Positions 10,226 to 20,270 of a stretch of DNA of 64,000 nucleotides are shown in pieces. The notes below the pieces were generated by a model. The model worked only from the letters and a program-made list of their open reading frames with translations, was not told where the DNA came from and ran no database searches. The stretch lies in assembly GCF_020360975.1 (NCBI RefSeq), contig NW_025408681.1:558001-622000 (forward strand), in the 5' to 3' direction. This DNA is from Hirsutella rhossiliensis (lineage: Eukaryota > Ascomycota > Sordariomycetes > Hypocreales > Ophiocordycipitaceae). Position numbers and translations under genes: made by a program. Each line of letters opens with the position of its first letter. Positions within the stretch are counted from its first letter, which is position 1.

Positions 10226-10776
10226 TATGAGAAGGCGCGGAAAGCCGACAAAACCCTCGCTCTCAACGGCATCACCGCAACGGCCGAGATGACGAAGATA
10301 AAAGAGAAACAAGCCAAGCGCTCCAGTCTCCAGCAACAGACAACTATTGTAGCGAGATACGGCCCATTAAGCGTCGGTGACGCTAGAATTCGAGTCGCCC
10401 GAGACGAATACAATGACAAGCGGCACAAGAAGAGGAGGCACAGAGAGTCAGGAATAAGGAGGTTCGCGACGAAGCTGGCTATATACGCCGCTGGCTTCGC
10501 AAGGTACGCTTCAACGTCAGGATTAGCATCACAGAGGCGAGGATTCGAGATATCAGAGGTCTCTGGGCCAAGGGCGACAAGCGCGCACACCTCAATTGCA
10601 ATGAGTGGATGTGCGCAAGCTACAGGATTCTCCGCGAGCTACACAACCGCGGCGTAGGGCAAAGCAAGGCGATCATGTGGCCGGAGTACTATGATCGCGA
10701 GATTGTAAAGGAAGCAGCCGAATTAGTGGTGATGGAGGCAAATAAGCGTGCTATTTGCCGTCAGACGCTTTCTTGA
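10226..10776 (+). pseudogene. Coding-like remnant, possibly the C-terminal tail of a pogo-type transposase
   Basis: One frame reads EKARKADKTLALNGITATAE, then VARYGPLSVGDARIRVARDE. After a frame break near 10,430 the next frame gives EEEAQRVRNKEVRDEAGYIR, then ITEARIRDIRGLWAKGDKRA, and ends QTLS at a stop near 10,776. A charged coiled tail with a G-x-L-x-V-x-D-A-R motif occurs at the end of many fungal pogo-type transposases. That is the basis of the suggestion, which remains weak because no catalytic domain is present. Confidence 0.3.
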
Positions 10777-11108
10777 AGCTGACGGCATCGAGATGCGATG
10801 AAGAGGAATCATAAGACGCGCTCGAGGCTGGGAAGGAAGAAGAAATCGAATAGAGCTCAATTCGATGCCAAAACACCAAAAACACCTCAAAGGCAGTATG
10901 GTGATGCATTTGCATTGCTATGACTAGCTTGCAATAAAGCGAACATGTGTTGCACTTATCGCGGGAAGAGAGGTACTTTTAAGTTCTAGCAAAATGGCGG
11001 GGCTCTTATGTACTTCTTTTTTTTCCAGGTCAACGAGCTTTTTCTAGGTCAACCGCCCCCCCGTGACTGTGGAGCTGTCACGGGGATTGGCCGACTTTGA
11101 GGCCCCCC
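10777..11108. other. Non-coding stretch, nothing recognised
   Basis: No open frame or repeat was identified. A short pyrimidine run precedes CCCCCCCGTGACTGTGG, followed by the edge of the MITE. Confidence 0.4.
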
Positions 11109-11110
11109 TA

Positions 11111-11712
11111 GTAGTGCAACCGGTTTACAGCCTCCATGGCGTAGTGGTGACACGTCTGGAGCCTCTGCGTCGCAGAGGGGTCGGTTCGAAGCCGGCTGGA
11201 GGCACCCCTGAGCGAACAGGGTACACCCGGGTTCCCGCCCGTCAACAGGGAACAGCGTCATGAGAGAACACAATCGGCGTACCAACCACCATCAATGACT
11301 AACACAACCACGCTTCAACTTCGGCACATCGCGCTTCAGTTGCTGGGAATAGGATGCTGAACACTTGGAGAAATTGACCTTCAAGCAGGTCTGTCATGGA
11401 GCGAACAGTGGAATGGTTGGCGCAGCGTAAGATGATCTGTGGGGCTTGGGGAGTCAAGGAACAAACGTGTTGAACTGTACTCTAGACAGTGTAAAGGCCT
11501 TATAGGGACCTCCCTCCGGGCGAAATAAATCCTACTACTACTACCGGTTTACACTGATAGTGCACACTGAGCCATCAGCTCAGATCAAAAGCAAATCTAG
11601 AGAGTATCCAATTGGCCAGATCCTATTTCCGCCAGTTAAAATTCAATATTAATTGCTTTTGGCAGGCGTTGACGATCCAGTGTGCACTATCAGTGTAAAC
11701 CGTTTGCACTAT
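11111..11712. mobile_element. TA-flanked MITE (35-bp TIRs) interrupted by SINE-A copy 2
   Basis: The left TIR starts at 11,111 (GTAGTGCAACCGGTTTACA) and resumes after the SINE at 11,554 (CTGATAGTGCACACTG). The right TIR occupies 11,678-11,712. The two match at 33 of 35 positions. A TA dinucleotide flanks both ends (11,109-11,110 and 11,713-11,714), as for Tc1/mariner/pogo insertions. Removing the SINE and one copy of its duplication leaves an element of about 178 bp with no coding capacity. The element abuts the truncated Copia gag at 11,725 and probably disrupted it. Confidence 0.8.
11130..11542 (+). mobile_element. SINE-A copy 2, with 11-bp target-site duplication
   Basis: It is flanked by ACCGGTTTACA at 11,119-11,129 and 11,543-11,553. 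This duplication places the insertion inside the left TIR of the MITE. The head pairs GCCTCCA with TGGAGGC, the T-arm stem is fully paired here, and the B box GGTTCGAAGCC is intact. A 5-bp stem with a GCGTCGC loop suggests an anticodon arm reading GTC (Asp), though the head has six extra bases before it. The tail ends in CTACTACTA repeats. Its 3' portion is homologous to the 3' end of LINE-A. Confidence 0.88.
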
Positions 11713-11724
11713 TAGGAGCCCTGA

Positions 11725-12468
11725 TTAATGCATACCGCCACAAGACCAGCACCCCCCTGCCTTCTTCAGATACTCCTCCTTGCTATCATCGCCACCATCC
11801 TGTGCTTTGGACCTGTTGTTCCCTTTGTTCCATGCACTGCGGCCACGACCTGCGAATTGTGCGGTTTCTCCCTTGATTGTCGTATCGACGAGCTCCAATT
11901 CTTTGCTTTCCAGAGAGCTCTGCACCTTTTCCATTGTCAACGTCTCTGTCGAGGCGTTCAAGATCTCGACCGTAGTGTTAAAAGCGTCGTCCATGCTCAT
12001 TTGCAAGAAGCAAATCAATAGCTGTTCATGGATAACAATGTCCTTGTCTTGGCTATTAATCTGAGCTCGAAGTCGCTTTAGGTCGTCGACCTTCTCCTGC
12101 ACAGTTCTATTCGTCTGCGTACTAACGTCGTATAGCATTCGGATCAGCTGTCGAAGGCGCGCTTTGTTCGATGTCGCATATCGCTTAACGAGGGATTGAT
12201 AAATTGCTCGTGGATCGGTGAGATGGTTGACTGAGTTCTTGTGGATCTGGTCAATACTCTGTCGTATTTTCATTCTCGCAAGAGAGACATTTTTAATGTC
12301 CGCAGCATTCTCTCCTGGCGTTGATAAATCTGACGATTCCGCTGTTGCCTTACCGGTGACGCAGCTCATAAGATCGTCACTCAACAAGTTATCTTCAAGA
12401 TCCATCTTCCAGCTGTCAAAGGAGTCTCTTCCATCAAGGATGGTTCCTTTGTAGTCTTTCTTGCCCAT
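11725..12468 (-). pseudogene. Copia-type gag (UBN2-like) truncated in the zinc knuckle
   Basis: The frame starts at 12,468 (MGKKDYKGTILDGRDSFDSW) and stays open to 11,725. It contains the helical gag core (ARMKIRQSIDQIHKNSVNHL, YATSNKARLRQLIRMLYDVS) and ends in CWSCGGMH, the first half of a CCHC knuckle. The stop comes at the junction with the MITE. Unlike most elements here, the gag has no internal frameshift, so it is comparatively young. A primer-binding site and a 120-bp LTR lie directly upstream. Protease and pol are absent. Confidence 0.85.
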
Positions 12469-12560
12469 AGTGCCGGGTCTTTGCTGTCAACCGTCGATTC
12501 TTGACGAAAAAGTGTTCTCATATGCCGAGTTCAATCGTGCAGTGGAAGCATAATAAAAGC

Positions 12561-12576
12561 AACCGGGCTCATAACC
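12561..12576 (-). promoter_or_regulatory. Copia primer-binding site (initiator tRNA-Met anticodon arm)
   Basis: On the minus strand GGTTATGAGCCCGGTT follows immediately after the LTR end GCAACA. It is the complement of the initiator tRNA-Met anticodon arm and matches the sites near 9,760, 25,535 and 30,855. Confidence 0.75.
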
Positions 12577-12696
12577 TGTTGCGATTGAACTTACTTCTAT
12601 TCTATTCTGTCTGACAGCTCTCAACATACATATATACATAGCGGCACGTCCGTGCCACTATCCAGTGACTCACCACTTGTAGGTGCTGCCTAAACA
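12577..12696 (-). repeat. Short Copia 5' LTR (about 120 bp)
   Basis: On the minus strand the segment begins TGTTTAGGCAGC and ends AATCGCAACA. It thus has TGTT...AACA termini directly followed by the primer-binding site. It contains a TATGTATATATG stretch that could serve as a promoter. The upstream flank is pogo transposase sequence, so the element inserted into or beside that pseudogene. Confidence 0.6.
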
Positions 12697-12699
12697 TGT

Positions 12700-13287
12700 C
12701 TTGGTCCATGTCTCAACACTGTTCTCAGGGATACCAAAATAATGGGCTCTCTTTCGTTTAGTGACGACCAATTGATCTTTGCCAACTCCGATCCGAAATC
12801 CGGTCTCGTCCATATTCCAGATATCTTCAGAGGGTATACCCTTCTCTTGGATGACCTTGTGGAGGCTCTGGAAATACTGATTGACGCGGGTGAGGTCTTC
12901 GGAGGCTTGACGCTCTGAGTGGAGCTTCTTTTGAAGCTTCTTGAAGTAGCCGTGACGTTTGAGAAAGCGAGAAGTCCACCTGCTACCAATAACGAGATCG
13001 GCTTGACCAGATCGCTGATGCAAGATGTGATTTGCCGCATCGGTGACGAACTCTGGGGGTACCGCAAGGTTGATATTATCAAGGCGATCGATGTAACGAC
13101 ACAAAGCCGCCTCTTCTGGTCGCGATAGCTTCAAATTCGTGGCTGGTCTGCCTGCTTTGGGACGACGGCCTTCAAGGCGGCATCGCAATCGATTGCGTGG
13201 TACGCCGAATTGCCGAGCAACCGTGGTCACCTTCGCACCAGAAAAATGCTCAATATATCGAAGAGCTTCTTGGATACGTGCTTCCAT
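12700..13287 (-). pseudogene. Pogo-type transposase N-terminal half, truncated
   Basis: The start at 13,287 (MEARIQEALRYIEHFSGAK) opens a helix-turn-helix region (VTTVARQFGVPRNRLRCRLE), then a CENP-B-like region (LVIGSRWTSRFLKRHGYFKK), then the start of the DDE domain (IWNMDETGFRIGVGKDQLVV, first catalytic Asp). The frame then runs into unrelated sequence near 12,740, and the rest of the DDE domain is missing. It belongs to a different subfamily from the transposase at 1,832-3,648; a scar of this same family lies at 3,776-3,850. Confidence 0.85.
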
Positions 13288-13464
13288 CTCTGCAAGTCAA
13301 AGGATTGTGATCTGGTTGAAGTGTAGGTGATTGAAGTTGGACGGTGAAAAATCTGGCTATTGCGGTGTACTGGCTACTGCGGTGTCCAGCACCAGCTTTT
13401 TTTTTTTTTTTGTATTGCGCCCGGAGGGTTCCCCCATAGAGCCACTACGCTACGGCAGGCTATA

Positions 13465-14678
13465 GGGGTGACTGTTGCAAAACCCCAAAATCCGTCACCC
13501 AAGTGTCGAAATAGGTTAGCGGCATGGACATCCTGCCCCGCAGTACACTGCTCCATGTACCTCAGCGTTTATCTCTTTGAATTTTGTCACGTAGCAGAAG
13601 GTGCCAATACACCAGGGGCAACATCAACGCTCAATTGTTCACCTCCTCCTCGCCTTCCTCTTCATCGTCCTCCTCGTCCGGCTTATTGAGCTGCTGAGCA
13701 TGGGGTTAGTAGTGGAAATGTATCTGACGACTTAATCCCGCTCACAACCCAGAGCCGAGCAGCCTCGGCAATGGTCTCCAACGCCATAATCTTTCGTTCC
13801 TCGGGGCTCTTCTCAGCTCACCTCGTCATGTGGGCCTGGGAATGCTGGTGTATTTGACCTTGCCAGATGCTGGGATCGAAAAGGGTTGGCCAAGCCGCAC
13901 CGGCCACAATAGTTCGCGCCGACATATATGGTGGTGAAGAGGTCATAGTGTTTCTTTCCGGCTTGGATGCAATAGAGATGCTCTGGGGGGAGGTTTGGAT
14001 GGCCCATTGTGCTTGAATGAAGAGAGTAAAGACTCAAGCAGGAGGTAACTGTGCTAGTCCGCTGCTAATCCGCTGCGAATAACTGCAGTAAGCCGCTGCT
14101 GGCTTGGGGCGTTGCGCATTGCTAACACGGCAGGGACAATGCAACAGAGGCTGCAATCAGAAGGTCGAGATTTCGACTCGGCCCCGACTGGTGGCCATTG
14201 GGCTGTAAAAATACCTCGGCAATTCCGGCGGCGTTGCCATTAATTCGGCTTGCATTTTTCGTTTGTATAGCGTGGGCATTTGCAAGTTTTCTAGCACTGC
14301 ATCTAGGGTAGGAAGCTGGGCGACTTCGCTGTTCTTTCTCCCGGTCGCTGTCCGATTCCATGACAATGGCAAACGAGAACTGTTTGGTGAAAAAACGTGT
14401 CGCTCACTCAGATCCACCCGAAAACAATCAGTCACTTGGTCAAGTCTGGGCTCCGAGAATTGCACTGTGAGCTTTATGTGCCAGCGGTGATAGGTTGACT
14501 ACTGACCTCTTTACAGTATTACTGCTTTGACTGGCAGTTGGACTCCCAGAAGATCAACGCGCGGTCCGCCGCTAGTCCGCAGTACATTTTAAATGCCGAC
14601 TCGAAGTACTCAAATGACTAGGGGGAAAATCGCCTAGACCAAAAAGAGATGGACAGGGGGTTTTGCAACAGTCCCCCC
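13465..14678. mobile_element. 1.2-kb TA-flanked inverted-repeat DNA element carrying gene-like exons
   Basis: The left end (13,465-13,486) and right end (14,656-14,678) are inverted copies sharing ACTGTTGCAAAACCCC, with one mismatch and one length difference. TA flanks both ends (13,463-13,464 and 14,679-14,680), the duplication expected of Tc1/mariner-type transposition. No transposase is encoded, so it is non-autonomous. The interior contains a spliced, gene-like minus-strand segment (13,631-14,007). It abuts the 3' end of LINE-A on its right. Confidence 0.7.
13631..14007 (-). pseudogene. Gene-like exons inside the inverted-repeat element (possible captured gene)
   Basis: An ATG at 14,007 in good context opens MGHPNLPPEHLYCIQAGKKH, then YDLFTTIYVGANYCGRCG (a CxxC pair). 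That frame ends at a stop just after GPHDEVS near 13,813. A second frame reads SPEERKIMALETIAEAARLW. It runs into a well-formed 52-bp intron (13,694-13,745: GTGAGC donor, CTACTAAC branch, CTCAG acceptor) and an acidic last exon, QLNKPDEEDDEEEGEEEVNN, ending at 13,631. The join between the first and second parts is not explained by a normal intron, so one frame break is likely. Family unknown. The intron and acidic C-terminus indicate a host gene origin rather than a transposon protein. Confidence 0.45.
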
Positions 14679-14897
14679 TATCGCCCACCGTACTACGCTA
14701 AGCTACGTACCTACTGTACCTGGTTCCATCGCACCTGAAGCCCCACGCTTCTTTTCATCTGTTTCCAGCCTCGTTCGCTGTGACATGACAGGCCTACTTG
14801 AAGGTCAGTTTCTCCAAGTGTTCAGCGTCCTACCTTCAGCGACTGAAGCGCGGTCTGCCAAGTTTAAGGCTGTTGTGTTAGTATGATTATCCCTTGA

Positions 14898-17800
14898 TCA
14901 GTACATGGTCCCTCGTCGGTCCATACTGAAGCGTTTTGTTGCCAATGCGAACTGTATTGTCGCCCGTACAGCCCCCATATCGGGCTGCCACTTGTCGTCG
15001 TCTGACTCTGCCTTGCCTCCTAGGAAGAAAGACAGGTTTCCCATCTTTCCGCGAGCATATCGAAGCATGATTTCTCGTTGTACCGTCCATCTTCTGCATC
15101 GAAAGAGGAAATGTTCCACCGTTTCCGCCGACTGTCCGCAGGTGCACTCATCCGATTCCTCTGCCCCGATTTTGCGAAGGTAGCCATTCAGTCGTGATTT
15201 GCCAGTTCGAAGTTGTACCAACACTTCAGATTCCTTTCTAGTTAGCTCGTCGTACATCTTGCGGGTGTGCTTGCCCGGCAATGCTTTATCGATGCGCTTT
15301 GAGTGCTTTCAACCCCTTCTGGGATCTGACGAACGCGAGTGTGTTCGTTGAGCAGCAGTCGTAACGTCGTTGCTCTTGCCTGAAACGTTGCTGGTTCAGC
15401 GATGCATTCATCTCGCGTCGCTCTTTTCGCTTGCATTTTGGCCAGTGGCCCTAGAGTGAACTCCTCATTCTTTGCAGGCACCCAGCGAAGTCTGACTCTG
15501 CAGCCTCTTTTCGCCAGATACTCAACAGATCCGTATATCGCCCGTATCGTGCACTGACCAGACTGCTGCCGTGGCCGCCCGATGACTTGCAGGACAGAGC
15601 GGTTGCTTGTCACAACTGTGAGCTCTCGGTCATGAAGACCTAGAGGCACACACCTCAGGGCCATGGCGATTGCCTCGAGTCCTGCTGTGTAGGCATTCTG
15701 CTCATCACTGGAGCCGAGAGTGGCGGAGTAGCTGGCCAGCACCCCGTCTGCGCTGTCGCGGGAAGCATCCCGAACGACGCCTCCCAACCCGACCTTGCCT
15801 TTCCTTTGAGAGCTGGACGTCGCGATAGTGATGCCCTCCGAGTAATCCGGCTTCACCACCTCCACTCGGTCTGTCTTATCCGTTACCTGCACTCGGTCCT
15901 CCCACGGCGCCAGTGCGAACTCGTGGATGACTTCCAGGCGCTTGGTGTCTATTCTTCCCATCGCCGAGGCGAGCTTCTGCATTGGCGAAGCATACCTCCT
16001 GTTCAGCTTGAGCCTCAACGATGTCAGAGGATGCGTCTTCGGGAGCGTCCGCATCCTTATCCAGAATTTCGTCGCTGCTTGAGTGTGCCGTTCTCGAACT
16101 GATTGCACTCCGGCCTCGGCCTCGGCCACTGCCGTTGCAACTGTGCGGAAGCCTCCGTGACTGCCTGGGCTCCAATTCGCTGGGCCCTGCCAATCCACGA
16201 CGCTTCTTTCGCCCCGCACGCGTGCGACCACACGTTTGAAGCATAGTCCATGGTTGGCGCCACGGTCGCGACGAACAGTTGCCTCGCCATCCGTGGCGAG
16301 GCCATCTTCAGTCGTTTCAAGCACATGGCCGCGGCCAGCCCCTTGGCGGCCGCACTGGCGATGTGCTCTTTGAAGCGAAGCGCTTTGTCCATGATGACTC
16401 CCAAGAGCTTCACGTTCTTCTTCGGCTTGATATCGTTTCCTTTGATGGTGAGGGCAATTCGCTGTCGCGCTCCGCGATGCGTGTGAAGTGGATGACGGAT
16501 GTCTTATCCGCTTCAAACGTGGCGCCGCTGCGCTTCTCCCAATCGAGCGCATCCTCGATAATCGACTGAATACCATCTCTGTTCGACTCTGCCGTTGGTC
16601 CCGTGACCCAGGCAGAGTAATCGTCCACAAAGGCGATGGACCCACCGTTGTTACTGATCCGTCTTTGCACCAGGTCCGCGTTGAAGAAAAGAAAAGCCAC
16701 TGGCGACAGTGGCGATCCCTGTGGTAGACCGGCCTGCGGCAGGGCTTGGTGCTCGGATGTGTGCCCGTTGACAACCACCGACGCGGTCCGTTCCGAGCAG
16801 AATGCGTCCATCCAGACGACCAATCTGTCCGGGATGCCTTGCTCTCATCCTGTCAAGCAGCCGCTCTTTGCAAACTCCATTGTATGCCCCTTTAACGTCA
16901 AAGCTGATGAGGCTTAGCACTCTGCCCATTCTCCACGCCTTGTAGATCCGCTCCTGCAGAAGCACTAGTGCTTGGTCTGCCGATCTACGTTTCCTAGCGC
17001 CGAAGTGGTTCGCGGGCAAAAGCCCATGGGCCTCAACTGCGTAGCTGATGCGTTCTGCTACGACTGCTTCCAGAATCTTGCCAAGGGTCGACAGAAGAGA
17101 GATCGGTCGCCACGCCTTGGCCAAGGTATAATCTCCTTTACCAGGTTTCCTCAAGGGAATGATCTTGGCCGTTCGCCATTGATGAGGCACCACGCCCTCT
17201 CGGAGCGATGAGTCGAAAAGCGTCCACACCGGACCTTGACCACGTGCCAGAGCTTCTTCCAAACCATCGCAGGAAGACCGTCCTCCCCAGGCGCTTTCCA
17301 AGGCTTCGCCGCCATCACCTTATCCCCAATCTCTTGCAAGGTGAGGTCCGGCATGGCTATCTCTTCTCTTTGCGGACGTTCACCCTCCGGTTCGATCCTC
17401 GTTGGCAGAGGCGGGAAGAAGGTGCTCAGGAGCTCCTCTGCTTGCTCGCCCTTGCCTTCGGTGATCGAGCCGTCGGCTCTCTTCAACGGCGGCACCTTGT
17501 CATCTGTCATCTCCGTACCAGACTTCACATACTTGACTGCCTTCCAGATGTTGCTCTCGTCCGTGACGAAGTCATCCCAATGGGCCTTTTTCTGTCTCCG
17601 CAAGTTGTCGTGGTACTCCTTGGCAGCCTCCTTGGCGCGTTGCTCCAGATCCGGCCGTGACTGGCCGGCTCGTCGCTGTGCCCTCGCTTGATTGCGCCAG
17701 TACGTGTATGTCCGCCGCAGTCGTGTAAGGTCCTTCGTCCACCATCGTTTCGCGTAAGGCGGCGGCTGTGCCCGGGTGTCAGATCGTGCAGCACCTTGGT

Positions 17801-18666
17801 GACCACCCGCATGAGCTGATCCGCCTGCGTCTGCACCCCCACGTTCCACGGAAGAGGTCGAAGCTCGTCCTCGACCCTGGCTGCGATGGCGACCCACGGC
17901 GCGTTCCTGAGCAGCAGGCGCTGCGGAAACATTCGCTCCGGTACTTGAATGTCAAAGGTCGTCTGGATCGCTCTGTGGTCTGATCCGTGCTCTGTCGGGT
18001 GAATCACGCAGGATATCACCTCGTCTGCCAGTTCTGCCGATGCCAGCACCAGGTCGATGGTGCTCTCCTTGTCCGGCCCTGCCACGTTTTCGTCCCTCTC
18101 GGGAGAAGGCTGCAGAGACCAACGTCGTCCATCAGGTCAACGATGGGCTGACCTTCCCCTTGTCTTCTCGCTGACACCTCATCTCCGCCCCAGAGGAGAT
18201 CGTGGCGATTGAAGTCCCCCGCCAGAACCATATCTGTGCGGTTTCCTGTTCCATTGCGGAAGCGATCGATCACGTCGCGCAACACCTCCATCGCGCTCGC
18301 CAGCGCCTCGTCGTTCTTCCCTTCCACATACACTGACACCACCATCACCTCCCTCCTCTCGAGTCGAACTATCGCTACTGTAAGGTCAGCCGACGGCACG
18401 GATACTTGCTCTGCCTCAAGGTCACTTCGGATCCAGAGCATGCTGCGGATCGGCCATGAGGCGTCACGAACACACGTCGGAATCATCTTTGTCCAGTTAC
18501 GATGTCCCATAGGACTCGTCACCACCTTTCCGTCGATATTGCGCGCATGTGGCTCAGATATAGCCAGTGCGACAAAATCCTTCAGGTCTTCGTCGTTCAT
18601 CAGACTCTGCTGCACCACATCACTCTTGTGTGCATTCAGCTGTAGGATGCGGAGGGACTCAAGCAT
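14898..18666 (-). pseudogene. LINE-A ORF2: APE-type endonuclease, reverse transcriptase, RNase H, zinc-binding C-terminus
   Basis: The endonuclease begins at 18,666 (ILQLNAHKSDVVQ, AISEPHARN, LAGDFNRHDLLWGG) and continues after a frame break near 18,080 with STIDLVLAS and HGSDHRAI. RT follows: EDGLPAMVWKKLW, AKAWRPISLLSTLGK, SFDVKGAYNGV, GLPQGSPLSPVAFLFF and the catalytic FVDDYSAW. RNase H is read at about 16,000-15,400 (GVVRDASRDSADGVLASYSA, RLRWVPAKNEEFTLG). The last domain is the zinc-binding CTCGQSAETVEHFLFRC before the stop at 14,898. Frame breaks occur near 18,080, 17,760, 17,240, 16,830, 16,420 and 15,280 and around 16,190, so the copy is dead, although catalytic motifs survive. Confidence 0.9.
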
Positions 18667-20081
18667 CGCTGCTCGGGTTCCTCATCCTGCACTTCCAGCT
18701 AAACGACTCATGCGGTCCGCCGCACGGGACGCATTTGGCTCAATCGCTGTGCACTCGGTGGTGATGCCCAGCGTTTGCGCACTTGCCGCATGTCCGCTGC
18801 TTCTTGCATGAATATGCTTTGTGACCGATCTCCTGGCAATTGAAGCATTGGATCGGTCCCGTTCTTGGCTCGAACGTATAAGTGGTGGCCGACTCTCCCG
18901 CTAGGTCAAAGTAGTAACCGTCCAGAAGCCTTTCTGCATCGCTTTTCTTGGTGACGTATACTACCATGGATCCGTAGGCTTTACCAGACTCTCGTTTGCT
19001 CAGCCAGGAAATCTTGCCAATGGTCACTCTGTTTTCCGCACTCAAGGCTTCGATCGCTCCGGGCAGGACATTGCCCTCCGTGTCGAGGATAGCTGTCCGG
19101 TTGGCGTTGTCGACCCGGACCGGATACAGCTGGTCTCTCATGACTCGCGCTCCCTCCACGGCTGTCTTCTGCGCCGCCTCTTTGACCAGCTGAAGCTCGG
19201 CTTCGTCTCTGCAGACGATCTTGACTCGGTCAGCGTTCCGGGATTCTCTCACAACTGCTGCGCACCTCCAGGTCTCATGTCCGTTCTTCGCTCTCATCTC
19301 AACCTCGATGGCCTGTCGTATCTGCCCGATTTGCGCTTTGTTCCTGTTCGACTCACTTACACGAGACGTGTCAATGGTACAATGGACAGACTCGTTGGTT
19401 GTCTGCTGTTTGGTTGGACCAGGTATGCTGCGTGTACTGGAGGGCGGGCGGTTTGGCAGGGCGCGCGCGACGTCCGCAAACGTTGTTCGAGGGCCGCTTG
19501 GCAAAGTCACCTCGCCCGATACATCCAGCTTTTGCATCAGCTGGTGTAGCTGCTCTTTCACTCCAACCAATTCTCTCTTAAGATCCCGGTGCTCCTGTTT
19601 CATTTCCTTGTCGTGCTCTTCGCTCTTACGTCGAAACTCTTCCTTGGATTCCTGGACCTGGGCTTCCAAGCCTCGGATCAGATCTTCCTGTCCCTGAATG
19701 ATAGTGCTTTGCTTGTAAACCGTGGCGCTCAGCTTCCTGATCGTGTCGCTTTGCTCGGATACTCGATGTTTCAGCTCCACCATCTCACTTCCCATCTTCG
19801 CCAGCATCTCTAGAACCCTCTGCATCATCGATTTGGCGGTCTCCGCATTGCTGCGTGACTTCACCTCGTCGCCTCTTTCGCTTTCGTTGCCCACCGATAT
19901 GACTCGCGTCGTTCGGGTCGAGACACGCTTGGGAGCTCGCGGTCGCATTTTCCAGCGTTCGTAACGTATCCTGCACTCGTGCGCTGGGCGTCATCCTCGC
20001 GTCGGACGCGTCAATGGCGACGGGCTGTTGGATCCAGCCCCGCCCCACGTCGGCCGGAGGCGCCATTTCAGGCTCTGCCAT
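18659..20081 (-). pseudogene. LINE-A ORF1: coiled coil plus CCHC zinc knuckles
   Basis: The likely start is ATG at 20,081 (MAEPEMAPPADVGRGWIQQP), with a frame break near 19,950 into PRAPKRVSTRTTRVISVG. A long coiled coil (about 19,820-19,540) precedes a basic nucleic-acid-binding domain and two knuckles, CFNCQEIGHKAYSC and CGKCANAGHHHRVHSD. The second knuckle is cut by TGA at 18,740-18,742, where a Cys codon is expected. Ignoring it, the same frame continues AKCVPCGGPHESFSWKC to a stop at 18,659-18,661. That stop lies inside the first codons of ORF2 (ATGCTTGA overlap). This suggests translational coupling or reinitiation in the ancestral element. Confidence 0.85.
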
Positions 20082-20236
20082 GATGGCAATCAAGAGCCAC
20101 ACCTACCCCAGAGTAAAGAAATATGAAGAACTATAGTAGAACGTCGAGGAGCGTCGAGTCTCTCGCGCAATCCCTGCACCAGCTTATGGAGCTGGTGAGG
20201 AACGAACGCGAGATTAAGTGGGGCGTGGCACGGGTA

Positions 20237-20267
20237 GGGGCCGTAAAGTTGCGAACTTTACGGCCCC
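20237..20267. repeat. Perfect 14-bp-arm palindrome flanked by TA
   Basis: GGGGCCGTAAAGTT (20,237-20,250), loop GCG, then AACTTTACGGCCCC (20,254-20,267). TA dinucleotides lie at 20,235-20,236 and 20,269-20,270. It could be two fused terminal inverted repeats (a deletion derivative or footprint of a TA-targeting transposon). It could instead be a Helitron-like 3' hairpin, because CTAGT follows it directly. Confidence 0.7.
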
Positions 20268-20270
20268 CTA

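Larger units (their letters stand above)
14690..20110 (-). mobile_element. LINE-A: Tad1-like non-LTR retrotransposon, nearly full length
   Basis: Two overlapping ORFs are arranged 5' to 3' on the minus strand: a coiled-coil zinc-knuckle ORF1 (20,081-18,659) and an endonuclease-RT-RNase H ORF2 (18,666-14,898). A 3' untranslated tail of about 200 bp (14,897-14,690) follows and is shared with SINE-A. The element is not RIPed but carries numerous frameshifts. The 5' end is uncertain; a perfect palindrome lies at 20,237-20,267 just outside. Confidence 0.85.

Noticed and set aside
13374..13556. Minus-strand frame containing a KKKKK run
   Set aside because: The run comes from a poly-T tract; there is no other coding evidence.
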